A stretch of 64,000 bases of DNA from Lactiplantibacillus plantarum (GTDB taxonomy: Bacteria; Bacillota; Bacilli; Lactobacillales; Lactobacillaceae), in contig NZ_CP039121.1 in NCBI RefSeq assembly GCF_014131735.1, positions 558,001 to 622,000 on the forward strand, in the 5' to 3' direction. The position numbers and the translations under genes are program-made. Shown piece by piece: positions 1-8,667 of the stretch. Position 1 is the stretch's first letter, and each line of letters begins with the position of its first letter. The notes beneath the pieces are model-generated. The model made no database searches and was not told the DNA's origin. It saw only the letters and a program-made list of their open reading frames with translations.

Positions 1-140
1 TTAAGATGGATTACGATCAGGGGCGGATCGCTATTAAGGACAATGCCCATATGCTGGACAATGCCGTTCAAATCGCTAAAGGAGCGGAAGTTTTAGCTGC
101 TTTTGAACAGGGCGTCCCAGCCGACAACCTAACTTGTTAA
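1..140 (+). CDS. 3' end of an unidentified CDS
   Basis: An open frame runs in from the left edge and stops at TAA 138-140, giving about 45 C-terminal residues that end in VPADNLTC. The stretch is hydrophilic and probably helical, with no motif I can name. The pattern of a short helix followed by GxPxxN resembles the tail of some NAD-dependent 2-hydroxyacid dehydrogenases, but that is only a guess. The next gene starts 25 bp downstream, so the two may be co-transcribed. Confidence 0.55.
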   Translation, partial: KMDYDQGRIAIKDNAHMLDNAVQIAKGAEVLAAFEQGVPADNLTC

Positions 141-164
141 TTGCGATATGAAGAAGGCATAATA

Positions 165-1133
165 ATGAAGGCAGTTATTTTTGACAATTTTGGTAGTCCC
201 GATGTATTGCGCATTGCTGACGTGCAACGGCCGGTGGCGACAACTGCGACCGTCTTAGTGAAGGTCATGGCGGTGGCCGTTAATCATGTTGATACGTTTG
301 TTCGGAGTGGGGCGTTTAAGACGGCCCTGGCAGCACCACACGTGGCGGGACGTGATTTAGTCGGTGAGGTCGTAGCCAGTTCGCAACCGGACTTTCAAAT
401 CGGCGACCAAGTCTGGACGAACTCAATGGGCTATGAAGGCCGAATGGGCGCAACGGCCGAGTATGTGGCGGTGCCAACTGATCGCTTGTATCACGTTCCT
501 GATGGCGTGGCGCCCATGCCACTCGTCGCGGCGGTCCATTCAGCTGCAACAGCCGCCATCGTACTTAACGACGTCATGGAAATTCGTCGCGGCCAGACAC
601 TCCTAATTGAAGGTGCCGCGGGCAACGTTGGCCGCAAGCTGATTCAACTTGCGCATCAAATGGGCGTGACGGTTGTGATAACCGCATCACCACGAGATTT
701 TGCACGGTGTCAGCAGCTAGGTAGTACCGCCTGTTATGATTATCACGCGGGGTTTGCGGACCAGTTAACGACGGATCAGTGGACTTTTGACCATGTGATT
801 GATACCTCGGGACGCGTACCACTGGCGATTAATTTAGCGTTATTACGATTAGGTGGTCAGGTGACATTGATTACGGCACCGCAGGATAACCAATTTGAGT
901 TCCCTGTTCGCCAGTTTTACATGTCTCAACAACGAATCACTGGTTTTGTGATTAGCCATGCAACGGTTGACCAGTTAGCACAAGCGGCCAGTCGTTTAAA
1001 CCGAGCTTTTAGCGCCGGACTGCTATTGGATGATCAGGTCAGCCAGCGATATTTTAAGGATGCCGCTCAGTGTCACGCTCAATTGGAAGCAGGCACGGAT
1101 CATCACCAGCGCTTTGTGTTATTACCGAGTTGA
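165..1133 (+). CDS. Medium-chain dehydrogenase/reductase, quinone oxidoreductase-like
   Basis: This is a 322-residue zinc-independent MDR protein, expected to reduce quinones or enals with NAD(P)H in the cytosol. The N-terminal GroES-like fold begins MKAVIFDNFG, and VAGRDLVGEV follows at about residues 60-70. The Rossmann loop GAAGNVGR lies near residue 150. The CxxC cluster of structural-zinc alcohol dehydrogenases is absent, which fits the quinone oxidoreductase branch. ATG 165 is chosen because a GAAGAAGG ribosome site precedes it; an upstream TTG at 141 has none. It starts 25 bp after the preceding gene. The substrate is not deducible. Confidence 0.85.
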   Translation: MKAVIFDNFGSPDVLRIADVQRPVATTATVLVKVMAVAVNHVDTFVRSGAFKTALAAPHVAGRDLVGEVVASSQPDFQIGDQVWTNSMGYEGRMGATAEYVAVPTDRLYHVPDGVAPMPLVAAVHSAATAAIVLNDVMEIRRGQTLLIEGAAGNVGRKLIQLAHQMGVTVVITASPRDFARCQQLGSTACYDYHAGFADQLTTDQWTFDHVIDTSGRVPLAINLALLRLGGQVTLITAPQDNQFEFPVRQFYMSQQRITGFVISHATVDQLAQAASRLNRAFSAGLLLDDQVSQRYFKDAAQCHAQLEAGTDHHQRFVLLPS

Positions 1134-1857
1134 TTCAGCATAACGATTGAAAGCCTGATTAATTAATCAGTAATACTATGTCAACAATAGTATTGTAATT
1201 TTGGTGATTTAAAGTGATTACTTGGCAGGAGGACTGGACAGTCGGCTCCCGCGCGTCTAAAGTTGCGACCAATATTATCTGTGAAAGGACCGGCGTGCTA
1301 ACAATCCGAAAGGTGATCGATACGGCGATCTTTACTAATGTTAATGGCATTCTTCCGTGGTAATACGCAGACTTGAAAAGAATATCGATGACGAAAGTCC
1401 AACACTTGTCAGCAAGGGTTGGACTTTTTGTGGTGCAGCACCAGAAGCAATGGCAGAAAAATAATTAATTTACTACCTATACTAGATTGTTGATATGAAT
1501 TTATTTATTCGGATAGCCATCGATTGTTGGTGAACGGCTTTAAAGGAAGTTCGCCTAATTATCTCAAGCAACCCAAGCTTGATAACGGTTACACGAACAA
1601 TCCGGGTTTGTAAATATAGTTAACGTTATACATTATTAGCGCTGTTACTGACCAACCAATATAATGAAAATGTGGTCAAAGGAGTCGGCATTTAAATTAA
1701 TTAATCAATCGTACAAGGTTATTGGGGGAGGTCACAAGTGATTTAGTGCCAGTAATTTATGAATTGTTATGAGAGCAATCATTGTTGATAATGACCACCG
1801 TTCTTAGTTGATGAAAGCTAAACAAGCGCTGGTAAATGAAAAAGGGGGATTTATACC
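1134..1857. other. Long intergenic region, mostly non-coding
   Basis: No convincing gene was found in these 724 bp. A GTG-initiated 49-codon frame at 1214-1363 has no clear ribosome site and no recognised motif. A 16-bp palindrome lies at 1155-1170, a terminator at 1394-1429, and a TATAAT hexamer at 1660-1665 that may belong to the promoter of the following WxL operon. No T-box or riboswitch core was recognised. Confidence 0.5.
1394..1429 (+). terminator. Rho-independent terminator
   Basis: Perfect 10-bp arms AAAGTCCAAC (1394-1403) and GTTGGACTTT (1418-1427) are followed by a short T run. It lies about 260 bp after the nearest upstream gene, so what it ends is unclear. Confidence 0.75.
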
Positions 1858-2562
1858 ATGAAGCCAATGTTAGGACACTTATTAATGGCAGGAACTTTAT
1901 TATTAGCGGGTAGTACACCGATTGTTGCCAATGCTGCAGAAAATCGTAGTGGGAATACGGATATCAAAGCGGAATTTACGAAGAGTACGTCCACGGTGAC
2001 GCCAGTTGATCCATCAAATCCTGATGTGCCAAGTACTGATGGCGATGGTGACAACGGGGCGGCAGCAGGTGGCGACCTGTCGCTGATTTTTGTGTCTAAA
2101 TCGTTAGGATACGGGACGCATGAGCTGGACGTTTTAAATGATCAACAATATAAGGTTGACCCAACTAGTTCATATACTTTGCTATGGCAGGATAAGATGG
2201 TTGTAGAAGTTTCTGATGTTCGGGGAACCAATGCCGGCTGGAAATTAACGGTTACCGGCTCCAATTTAACAGGAACGGATGGTACGGCTGCAAAGGGCGC
2301 AACGCTCAGTTTACCAAAAGGTGACGTGGTCAACAGCGGCTCGGAGGCCAATGGTGCGGTTGCCACGGCTTCCGAAGTTGCTTTAAATGGTACGGTGGGA
2401 TCAAGTGCCGTCTTAAATGCCGATAAGGGCGGTGGTTCCGGGGTAACTGTTAGTCGCTTAGATCCAAAGGCGTTGACACTGAATATTAAGGCTAATACGG
2501 TTAAGGCGCAGGCCTATAGCGCTAACCTGAATTGGACATTGAGTGATTTACCAACAAATTAA
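1858..2562 (+). CDS. WxL-domain surface protein (CscB-like)
   Basis: This is a secreted 234-residue cell-wall-associated protein. A signal peptide ends near residue 27 (VANAAEN). A linker rich in P, D and G follows (about 40-70), then a WxL domain with the proximal motif GWKLTV near residue 125 and the distal motif NWTLSDLP at the extreme C-terminus. WxL domains bind peptidoglycan non-covalently. It is the first gene of a four-gene Csc (cell-surface complex) operon with a DUF916 protein, a small LPxTG protein and a second WxL protein. These complexes are thought to bind plant polysaccharides or host ligands. GGGGG sits 9 bp before the ATG. Confidence 0.93.
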   Translation: MKPMLGHLLMAGTLLLAGSTPIVANAAENRSGNTDIKAEFTKSTSTVTPVDPSNPDVPSTDGDGDNGAAAGGDLSLIFVSKSLGYGTHELDVLNDQQYKVDPTSSYTLLWQDKMVVEVSDVRGTNAGWKLTVTGSNLTGTDGTAAKGATLSLPKGDVVNSGSEANGAVATASEVALNGTVGSSAVLNADKGGGSGVTVSRLDPKALTLNIKANTVKAQAYSANLNWTLSDLPTN

Positions 2563-2618
2563 GCGTCATCGGGGCGAACGGCGCCCCAAGTACATATGTG
2601 AGTAATGGGGGCGAGAAG

Positions 2619-3683
2619 ATGCAATTATTGAAGCGAATCATGGTCATTGTGGGGACGTTAATTTTAGGTCTGCAAGTTAGCAGCGTTAGTGGATTGGCAG
2701 CCAGTAGCGCAAGTAGCAGTAGCAGTAAAACCACGCAAAGCAATGACATCGGGTTTAGCGTGGCCGCGAAGATTCCGAATAATCAGATTGATCAACATAA
2801 TTCCTATTTTGATTTAAAAATGACGCGTGGCCGACAGCAACAGATTCAGACGACGATTTATAACGTCACCAACGCTGACATCAAGGTTCAAACGGCGATT
2901 CATACGGCTTATACGAACGGCAATGGCATTATCGAGTACGTGACACCAACTAAAAGTTATGATCCTTCTTTGAAGTATCGAATGGACCAAATCACCAAAA
3001 TACAGGGACCAACGACCATCACGATACCCGCAAACGGGTCGAAAGTGGTAACGGCGACGGTTACGATGCCTAAGCAAGCGGTGAACGGTGTGATTTTAGG
3101 CGGTTGGTATTTTAAACGGGTCGCCAATAAAGTCACCGGAAGTGTTAAGGGTTCCATGAATATTGCCAATCAGTATTCGTATGTGATTGGACTGAAATAT
3201 ACTGCTGGTATAGTGCCACAACCACAATTGAAGCTCGATACGATTACGGTGGGCATGCAGAATTATCGGCGAGGGGTGTTTCCACAATTACGCAACGTTA
3301 CTGCGGTGATCGTCCCCAAACTAACGATTACGGCTAGGTTAACGAGTAAGAATAGTGGCAAGGTCATCAAGAACTTTACACAGAAGAATGTGCAATTAGC
3401 ACCTAACTCAGTTTATAAAGTACCAATTTTGACAGGGACCAATCGTTTGCAGGCTGGTTCGTATCATGTCCGGCTAGTTGCTAAAAATACCGATCATCGA
3501 TGGGTGTTTGATAAAGATTTTGTCATCAGTACGGCCGCGGCAGATAAGTATAATCAGGCTTCCGTTGATAATTCGGGAATGAGCGTTGGCTGGTTTATTC
3601 TATTCGGAGCGTTAGGCATGTTAATTATTGGATTAATCGGTCTATTAATCTTTTTCTGGATCAAAAAGCGGCGGCGTGCTTAG
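2619..3683 (+). CDS. DUF916/WxL-interacting membrane-anchored surface protein (CscA-like)
   Basis: This 354-residue protein has an N-terminal signal peptide followed by a serine-rich linker (about 25-45). The extracellular part is made of two beta-sandwich domains of the DUF916 and WxL-interacting-protein type. A single C-terminal membrane helix (about 322-346) is followed by the basic tail KKRRRA. It probably tethers WxL proteins to the membrane surface. ATG 2619 is preferred over an upstream GTG at 2598 because GGGGGCGAGAAG lies just before it. It follows the first WxL gene by 56 bp and belongs to the same operon. Confidence 0.92.
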   Translation: MQLLKRIMVIVGTLILGLQVSSVSGLAASSASSSSSKTTQSNDIGFSVAAKIPNNQIDQHNSYFDLKMTRGRQQQIQTTIYNVTNADIKVQTAIHTAYTNGNGIIEYVTPTKSYDPSLKYRMDQITKIQGPTTITIPANGSKVVTATVTMPKQAVNGVILGGWYFKRVANKVTGSVKGSMNIANQYSYVIGLKYTAGIVPQPQLKLDTITVGMQNYRRGVFPQLRNVTAVIVPKLTITARLTSKNSGKVIKNFTQKNVQLAPNSVYKVPILTGTNRLQAGSYHVRLVAKNTDHRWVFDKDFVISTAAADKYNQASVDNSGMSVGWFILFGALGMLIIGLIGLLIFFWIKKRRRA

Positions 3684-3710
3684 TTCGGTCAGTGAAATGG
3701 GGGAAGGACC

Positions 3711-4136
3711 ATGCCGAATAAATGGTGGCGATTAATATTAGGGGTAATGCTCGTGCTGAGCTGGGCAATACCAGTGCGGGCGGCAACACACGGTCGCACT
3801 GAGATCAGTGTGGGGTTTTATGAGACTGAGTATAGTGCTGACCGGATTATTCCCGCCCGTGTGATTCCTGATGGTGGTCACCCGTACGTTATTAGACCAG
3901 CTGACCCGGGTACCCAGGGTCAGAGAAATCAGTCAGAGCGCAAGCCAATCCGCCGACAACTAATTATCGATGGCTGGTTGCGTGGGCAATCACGCAATGG
4001 TCAACAATTGCCCCAAACGAGTGAGCGGCTTGTCATTGGCAGTATCCTTGGTGGGATGGGGTTGTTAGCTAGTGTTTTAGCAGGCGCGTTGTACCGAATA
4101 TTAAAACGGCAAGATGGGGGTGAACGGAATGCGTAA
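3711..4136 (+). CDS. Small LPxTG-anchored Csc protein (CscD-like)
   Basis: A 141-residue secreted protein whose signal peptide is cleaved around ARA-AT (residue 25). A short extracellular stretch leads to the sortase signal LPQTSE at about 101-106, then a hydrophobic helix (110-128) and the tail KRQDGGERNA. LPQTxE is the sortase motif typical of L. plantarum-group proteins. Small LPxTG proteins of this size are the constant CscD component of Csc operons. Its 3' end overlaps the next start codon by 8 bp, indicating translational coupling. Confidence 0.9.
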   Translation: MPNKWWRLILGVMLVLSWAIPVRAATHGRTEISVGFYETEYSADRIIPARVIPDGGHPYVIRPADPGTQGQRNQSERKPIRRQLIIDGWLRGQSRNGQQLPQTSERLVIGSILGGMGLLASVLAGALYRILKRQDGGERNA

Positions 4137-5616
4137 CAGACGAGTAAAATGGTTACTAATTCTTGTATTCGGTATACTCGGCTTGCTGAATTTGCTGCCC
4201 TTAGAGGGTAACGCTGCGACTTTGACGAGCAAGATGACGGACGTGAAAGCTAATGCTGCTTTTCAGGCCGTACCGGGTGGTAATTCGGTTGGTAGTAATG
4301 TTGATAACGGTTTGCAAGCGTATCCAGCATTAGGCAATGTGTCCGCTAACTATGCGGATAATGGTCGAATTACGAGGCAGACGACCCAAATTACAATGAC
4401 GATGACGGGTTCGATTACCTTAAAATCTAGTAACTCGATGTCAAAAGCTTATTTTGATATTATGGCTGGTCCGGCAAGTGGGAGCTACACCGGGGCGACA
4501 TTAGTTACGGCTACACCTACTAGTCTTGGCAGTGGCAATTCGATTATGATTAGTTCTTCAAAACAGACGCAGACGTTATCGGTCAATTTTCAAAATATTA
4601 AAAGTGAGTTGCCAATCTATATTGGCTTCCGAATCACAGTGAATGGTGAGGAAGGTACCTATCAGCTGGGGCGTTTCAACGCGCAGACATTATCTCCTAA
4701 AATTACGGGGACACTTTATTCGACTGATACGACGATCAAAGGAACCGGGACACCCGGCAATACGATCAGTAGTAATGTTAATGGTGTGACGACGACGGTC
4801 GGAAGCGATGGAACGTACACGCTGAATCTTGGGACTGCACTCGGTACTTTAAGTAACGTCACCGTCACTGAGGTCGATGAGATTACCGGTGATAAGGGGA
4901 CGGCGACCGCAGCGGTGACCCTCAAAAAACTAAATATTACTAGTTCAAAGACGGCAGTCGATCTATATCCTGGTGACTTAGATTCACTGACAAGTGATAG
5001 CGCGGTCGTCGCCTGGTTAGTTAAGCAAGCTGGCATCGTTGCGACAAATCCGGATAGTGCGACTGACACAATTACTTACGCGGCCGACGAGACTAGTTTA
5101 GCGAGCAAGTTGAGTAGTTTAGCCGTTGGTAGCAGCACCACGATCAATATTTATGGGAAAGGCAGTTCTGGGCTGAAGTCGGATGCTAAGGCAATTACTG
5201 TGACGATGCGGGATGGAACGTTGAGTCTGGGCACATTACCAGCAAGTTTGACGTTTGGCACCCTGACGATTCCGTTTAAAGAAACACTATATCAGCCGAC
5301 AAATGCTTGGAACATCACTGTTAATGACACACGGAAGACCGGTTCACAGTGGTACTTACGGGCGACAGCAACTGCCATGAAATCCAGTACGCGGACCATG
5401 AGTGGCAACCTGATTTATCTGAACGCGGGGAACAAACAGGTGCTGACGAATACTTCGGTAACAGTCAGTTCTGGCAAGAAAATCGCGGGTACGACGAGCA
5501 CTAATGCTGCAAGTGGTTGGTCGAGCAGTCAGGGTATTTTATTGGATGTCCAGCCTAGTGTGCAAATTGACAGTTACAGTGGGACGATTAATTGGACCTT
5601 ACAGGATACACCTTAA
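4129..5616 (+). CDS. Large WxL-domain surface protein (CscC-like)
   Basis: A 495-residue secreted protein with a signal peptide (about 1-30) and a long beta-rich extracellular part high in S, T and N. One segment (about 200-265) resembles a bacterial Ig-like module (GTGTPGNTIS). The C-terminal WxL domain has the proximal motif QWYLRATAT near 405 and the distal NWTLQDTP at the end. It probably gives the Csc complex its ligand specificity. ATG 4129 is chosen from the GGGGGTG site before it and because it overlaps the previous stop. It is the last gene of the operon; a terminator follows at 5635. Confidence 0.92.
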   Translation: MRNRRVKWLLILVFGILGLLNLLPLEGNAATLTSKMTDVKANAAFQAVPGGNSVGSNVDNGLQAYPALGNVSANYADNGRITRQTTQITMTMTGSITLKSSNSMSKAYFDIMAGPASGSYTGATLVTATPTSLGSGNSIMISSSKQTQTLSVNFQNIKSELPIYIGFRITVNGEEGTYQLGRFNAQTLSPKITGTLYSTDTTIKGTGTPGNTISSNVNGVTTTVGSDGTYTLNLGTALGTLSNVTVTEVDEITGDKGTATAAVTLKKLNITSSKTAVDLYPGDLDSLTSDSAVVAWLVKQAGIVATNPDSATDTITYAADETSLASKLSSLAVGSSTTINIYGKGSSGLKSDAKAITVTMRDGTLSLGTLPASLTFGTLTIPFKETLYQPTNAWNITVNDTRKTGSQWYLRATATAMKSSTRTMSGNLIYLNAGNKQVLTNTSVTVSSGKKIAGTTSTNAASGWSSSQGILLDVQPSVQIDSYSGTINWTLQDTP

Positions 5617-5634
5617 AAATTAATATAAGTGGTT

Positions 5635-5677
5635 AAAAGATATTGCAAAAGTATGTCGATTTGCAATGTCTTTTTTT
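5635..5677 (+). terminator. Terminator of the Csc operon
   Basis: The hairpin AGATATTGCAAA / TTTGCAATGTCT is followed by seven T residues, 19 bp after the last Csc gene. Confidence 0.85.
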
Positions 5678-5825
5678 ATGAATAATTAATAATAAGATTG
5701 TAAGGGCTTTATTATAGTTTAATGCAAATTTATGTTTACAATATAGAGTAAAGGGTTTAATGAAGCCGTATTTCTGATATAGTAAAGTGAACTAACAAAT
5801 GTATTAATATGATGAGGTGGTTGGC

Positions 5826-7154
5826 GTGTCAGCAGTACTTTTAGCGCTGTCGTTGATTTCTGGCGGTTATGAAATGTTGTTTTTAATGATTGGTTTTAGA
5901 GAATATGTCACTTGGCGGATTGCCATCATTTGGCTAAGTCTGGTTATCATTACGATGAGCCTGGGGGAAGTGGCTTCAAACTTATGGCCCCAAGTCCCTC
6001 TGGCTTATTTTTGGATCATCCCGATTGTTTGTGTGACCACCTTTATGAGTTCTCGGTTGTTGTACACCCAGTGGATTTTAATGTTACCGGTGGCAATCTT
6101 TTTGAATGCGCTTAAGCGATTAGTAGGGGCGATCATGGGTGTCATTGCCAAGGCTGTAGCCCAATCTGCATCGCCAATGTTATTACGGCAAGCGATAGGT
6201 CTACATTCGACAGCGGATATTAATCTCTTTTTAGCGTCGATTATGATGCTGCCGGTCATTATTATTTTAGGGATGTTAGCGCATCGCTGGTTAGTACAAG
6301 TGTCGGCCGCCGATTTCTTGCAACGGGCGCGTGTTAATATTAGCGATTACTTATTAGTTATTTTGTTTTTTGCTATTTACATTATTGCGTATGTTTTTGC
6401 GATGGAATGGTCAGTCAATGCGCAAACGTATATGGCAATTGCGGCTATCGTGACGTTTGGCATTATCGGGTCGTATTTAATTAGTAATAAAAACAGTCAC
6501 TTGAATGATGCGCAGCTATTGCTACAAGTCTCAAATTACAACGAATTATTAAGCCACCATAACCGTGATTTACATTTGTTTAAACATGATTATGAGAATA
6601 TTCTTTTGAGCATGTCGGCATTTATTCAGAACAATGATATGGCCGGCTTAAAGCGTTATTTTACAACGGAAGTAATGCCTGCCAGAGTAACCCTTAATCG
6701 TCAGTCGGGACTGAGTGATTTGAGTCGCTTGGATATGCCGACGGTCAGTGGTCTAATTTATGCAAAATATGAGGCAGCCAACGGTCAGAACGTTCATTTA
6801 GTGGTGACAATCTTAGAGAAAGTCACGTTAGCGGATATTCCACAGATAAAAGTAGTGCGGATTTTGGGTAATTTGCTGGATAATGCGACGGATGCTGCTG
6901 CCCGAGCGAATCATCAAGTGGCGCTAACTGTTAAAAATCGGGATGCTCACACAACGGTATTTTCGATTACAAATCAAATTCCAACGCATGAAGCGGTAGA
7001 TTTATCAGTTATCAAGAAAAGTCGATTTACAACTAAACCAGGACATTTGGGTTATGGATTGAGTAGTATTGAACAATTAACTACAGATCAATTAGTTGTT
7101 AATTATTGTATTGAAGAGGGCAACTTTATTGCAGAGCTCATTATCAAACATTAA
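5826..7154 (+). CDS. Orphan AgrC/PlnB-type (HPK10) sensor histidine kinase
   Basis: A 442-residue membrane kinase with six or seven N-terminal membrane helices (about 1-215) and a cytoplasmic kinase domain. The H-box is LFKHDYENIL near 255, the N-box GNLLDNATDAA near 350, and the G-box GHLGYGLSSI near 405. These are hallmarks of the peptide-sensing AgrC/ComD/PlnB class with a GHKL ATPase. GTG 5826 is preferred because GAGGTGG sits about 5 bp upstream; a GTG at 5817 lies inside that site. No response regulator or peptide precursor is adjacent. The partner must be elsewhere, or the gene is a remnant of a quorum-sensing locus. Confidence 0.87.
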   Translation: MSAVLLALSLISGGYEMLFLMIGFREYVTWRIAIIWLSLVIITMSLGEVASNLWPQVPLAYFWIIPIVCVTTFMSSRLLYTQWILMLPVAIFLNALKRLVGAIMGVIAKAVAQSASPMLLRQAIGLHSTADINLFLASIMMLPVIIILGMLAHRWLVQVSAADFLQRARVNISDYLLVILFFAIYIIAYVFAMEWSVNAQTYMAIAAIVTFGIIGSYLISNKNSHLNDAQLLLQVSNYNELLSHHNRDLHLFKHDYENILLSMSAFIQNNDMAGLKRYFTTEVMPARVTLNRQSGLSDLSRLDMPTVSGLIYAKYEAANGQNVHLVVTILEKVTLADIPQIKVVRILGNLLDNATDAAARANHQVALTVKNRDAHTTVFSITNQIPTHEAVDLSVIKKSRFTTKPGHLGYGLSSIEQLTTDQLVVNYCIEEGNFIAELIIKH

Positions 7155-7157
7155 ACT

Positions 7158-7442
7158 ATGATTATGAATCGAAAGGATCTGAATTTGGTGGCATTACTAA
7201 CAACATTACCTAATATTGGGCCAACATTAGCCAAACAATTGCAAGCCGTTGCGATTACGACACCCGAACAGCTAAAGTCAACGGGTAGCAAAGTCGCTTT
7301 TACTGCCATAAAAAAAGCCAACCCCCACGCTTGTATTCAATTATTGTATTCGTTACAAGGCGCAATTGAGAATTGCGCTTACCCACAGTTATCACCGGCA
7401 ACTCGCGAAGATTTAAAACAATTTTTTAGATCATTGCTATAA
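7158..7442 (+). CDS. TfoX/Sxy C-terminal domain-like (helix-hairpin-helix) protein
   Basis: A 94-residue cytosolic protein. LTTLPNIGPTLAKQL near residues 15-30 is a helix-hairpin-helix repeat (PNIGPTLAKQL). The rest, with the region ending QLLYSLQGAIEN, matches the stand-alone TfoX C-terminal family. The TfoX N-terminal domain is absent. It starts 3 bp after the kinase stop codon and ends before a terminator at 7557, so the two are one transcript. Its function is unknown; involvement in DNA binding or competence is suggested only by the family name. Confidence 0.75.
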   Translation: MIMNRKDLNLVALLTTLPNIGPTLAKQLQAVAITTPEQLKSTGSKVAFTAIKKANPHACIQLLYSLQGAIENCAYPQLSPATREDLKQFFRSLL

Positions 7443-7772
7443 CTCATGAATGGCAATGTGAGCGCTGGTCGGAGAATTTAACGATAAGCTTTTAGATAAT
7501 TAAGACCATACTTTTTTCACTTTATGTGAATTGGTTAACATAAAAATGATTGCTTTAAAGCGGTTATCCCAGATTACGAGGGATAACCGCTTTTGTGTAT
7601 TGATTGTTAAATAAAAAATATTTGTTAGAATCATTAGTGTACAGCGGGATTAGTTAGCATTGTAAATTGTCAGATGGCAAATGTAAATAGTATTACTGCT
7701 AGACATCTGTTAAAATGAGCATTATTTTTGGGTTAACAAATTTTGACCAATAACGTAAAGGAGTTACAGATT
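7443..7772. other. Intergenic region upstream of the AraC-type gene
   Basis: It holds a dyad TTCAC-TTTAT-GTGAA at 7516-7530, a terminator at 7557-7594, and AT-rich sequence with a TAAAAT hexamer before the next gene. No coding region is seen. Confidence 0.5.
7557..7594 (+). terminator. Rho-independent terminator
   Basis: Arms AAAGCGGTTATCCC (7557-7570) and GGGATAACCGCTTT (7580-7593) pair perfectly around a 9-nt loop, followed by T residues. Confidence 0.88.
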
Positions 7773-8534
7773 ATGGGGACAGAACTACAATTTGTACAAT
7801 ATTTACATCAAATGCGTGATTATAATGATCAGCACCCAACCACCAAGGGGCTGATCTTATTAGGTTACTTAGAACGAGATTTTATTCGATTTTACCGGGC
7901 CGGAAAGATTGAAGAAGGCATTCAATTTGCTAAGAAAAATCTGACCCGTTCGCGCGATTTATTAAATAAATTATCGAGTGAGGAAAAACAGCTGCAACTC
8001 AGTGCGCTGGTTGATGTCTTAGCTTTTGAGGGAATCCAAAATCATGCTGAGATTTATGAATTTGTTAAGCTACGTAATGATTATCACCGTTGGTTAGTTA
8101 AATTACCCGTGACGACGGAACGTTACCAGCCACTAGTTGTGCAGATTATTCGTGATTTTGCCGCAATTGCCAAACCGAACGCATTAGCTTATAACGCACA
8201 TTTAGAGTCAACGCTCGATGTGATGTACTATACCAATGCTCACCTGCATGATCAATTATCGGTGAAAAAGGTATTGGCCCACGTCAATGCGCGGTGCAAT
8301 CCTGAGTCAGTGCGGCGGTCGTTTAGTCAAGAGATGCATATGTCGATTCGTGATTACATCAATGCCAAGAAAATTCAGGAAGCTGAGCATATGTTGTTGG
8401 CAACGGATTTAACCATTCGAGCCATTGCTGCTGAACTCTGTTTCTACGATGCCGCCGATTTTTCAAAACGATTCAAGAAGGAGACCGGTCAAACGCCCTT
8501 AGAATTTCGACAACTTAATACACGAACTGATTAG
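7773..8534 (+). CDS. AraC-family transcriptional regulator
   Basis: A 253-residue protein. The C-terminal 95 residues carry two helix-turn-helix motifs of the AraC/XylS type: LSVKKVLAHVNARCNPESV, then TIRAIAAELCFYDAADFSKRF and the family signature KKETGQTPLEFRQ. The N-terminal 150 residues are helical and match no effector domain I recognise; there is no cupin-like AraC sensor. ATG 7773 has AAAGGAG about 9 bp upstream and is preferred over a TTG at 7743. It stands just upstream of the large adhesin gene in the same direction, so it may regulate that gene. Confidence 0.85.
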   Translation: MGTELQFVQYLHQMRDYNDQHPTTKGLILLGYLERDFIRFYRAGKIEEGIQFAKKNLTRSRDLLNKLSSEEKQLQLSALVDVLAFEGIQNHAEIYEFVKLRNDYHRWLVKLPVTTERYQPLVVQIIRDFAAIAKPNALAYNAHLESTLDVMYYTNAHLHDQLSVKKVLAHVNARCNPESVRRSFSQEMHMSIRDYINAKKIQEAEHMLLATDLTIRAIAAELCFYDAADFSKRFKKETGQTPLEFRQLNTRTD

Positions 8535-8667
8535 TACTTGTATTTTTAAAGATAACCTTTTTCGCGTAAATACAAACCCCCGTTTTACTCGCATAAAAGC
8601 AGGTATACTATGTCTCAAAATTCAAAATATGTCGATATTTGACTAAAATTAACAGAGGCAAATTACT

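Noticed and set aside
1155..1170. CTGATTAATTAATCAG palindrome considered as a terminator
   Set aside because: AT-rich, no loop and no T run; probably chance or a protein site.
1214..1363. 49-codon GTG frame before the first terminator
   Set aside because: No ribosome site, no motif and an isolated position; kept only as a note in the intergenic entry.
1160..1430. Possible T-box or riboswitch leader ending in a terminator
   Set aside because: No T-box antiterminator consensus or specifier loop was found, and no gene follows within 400 bp.
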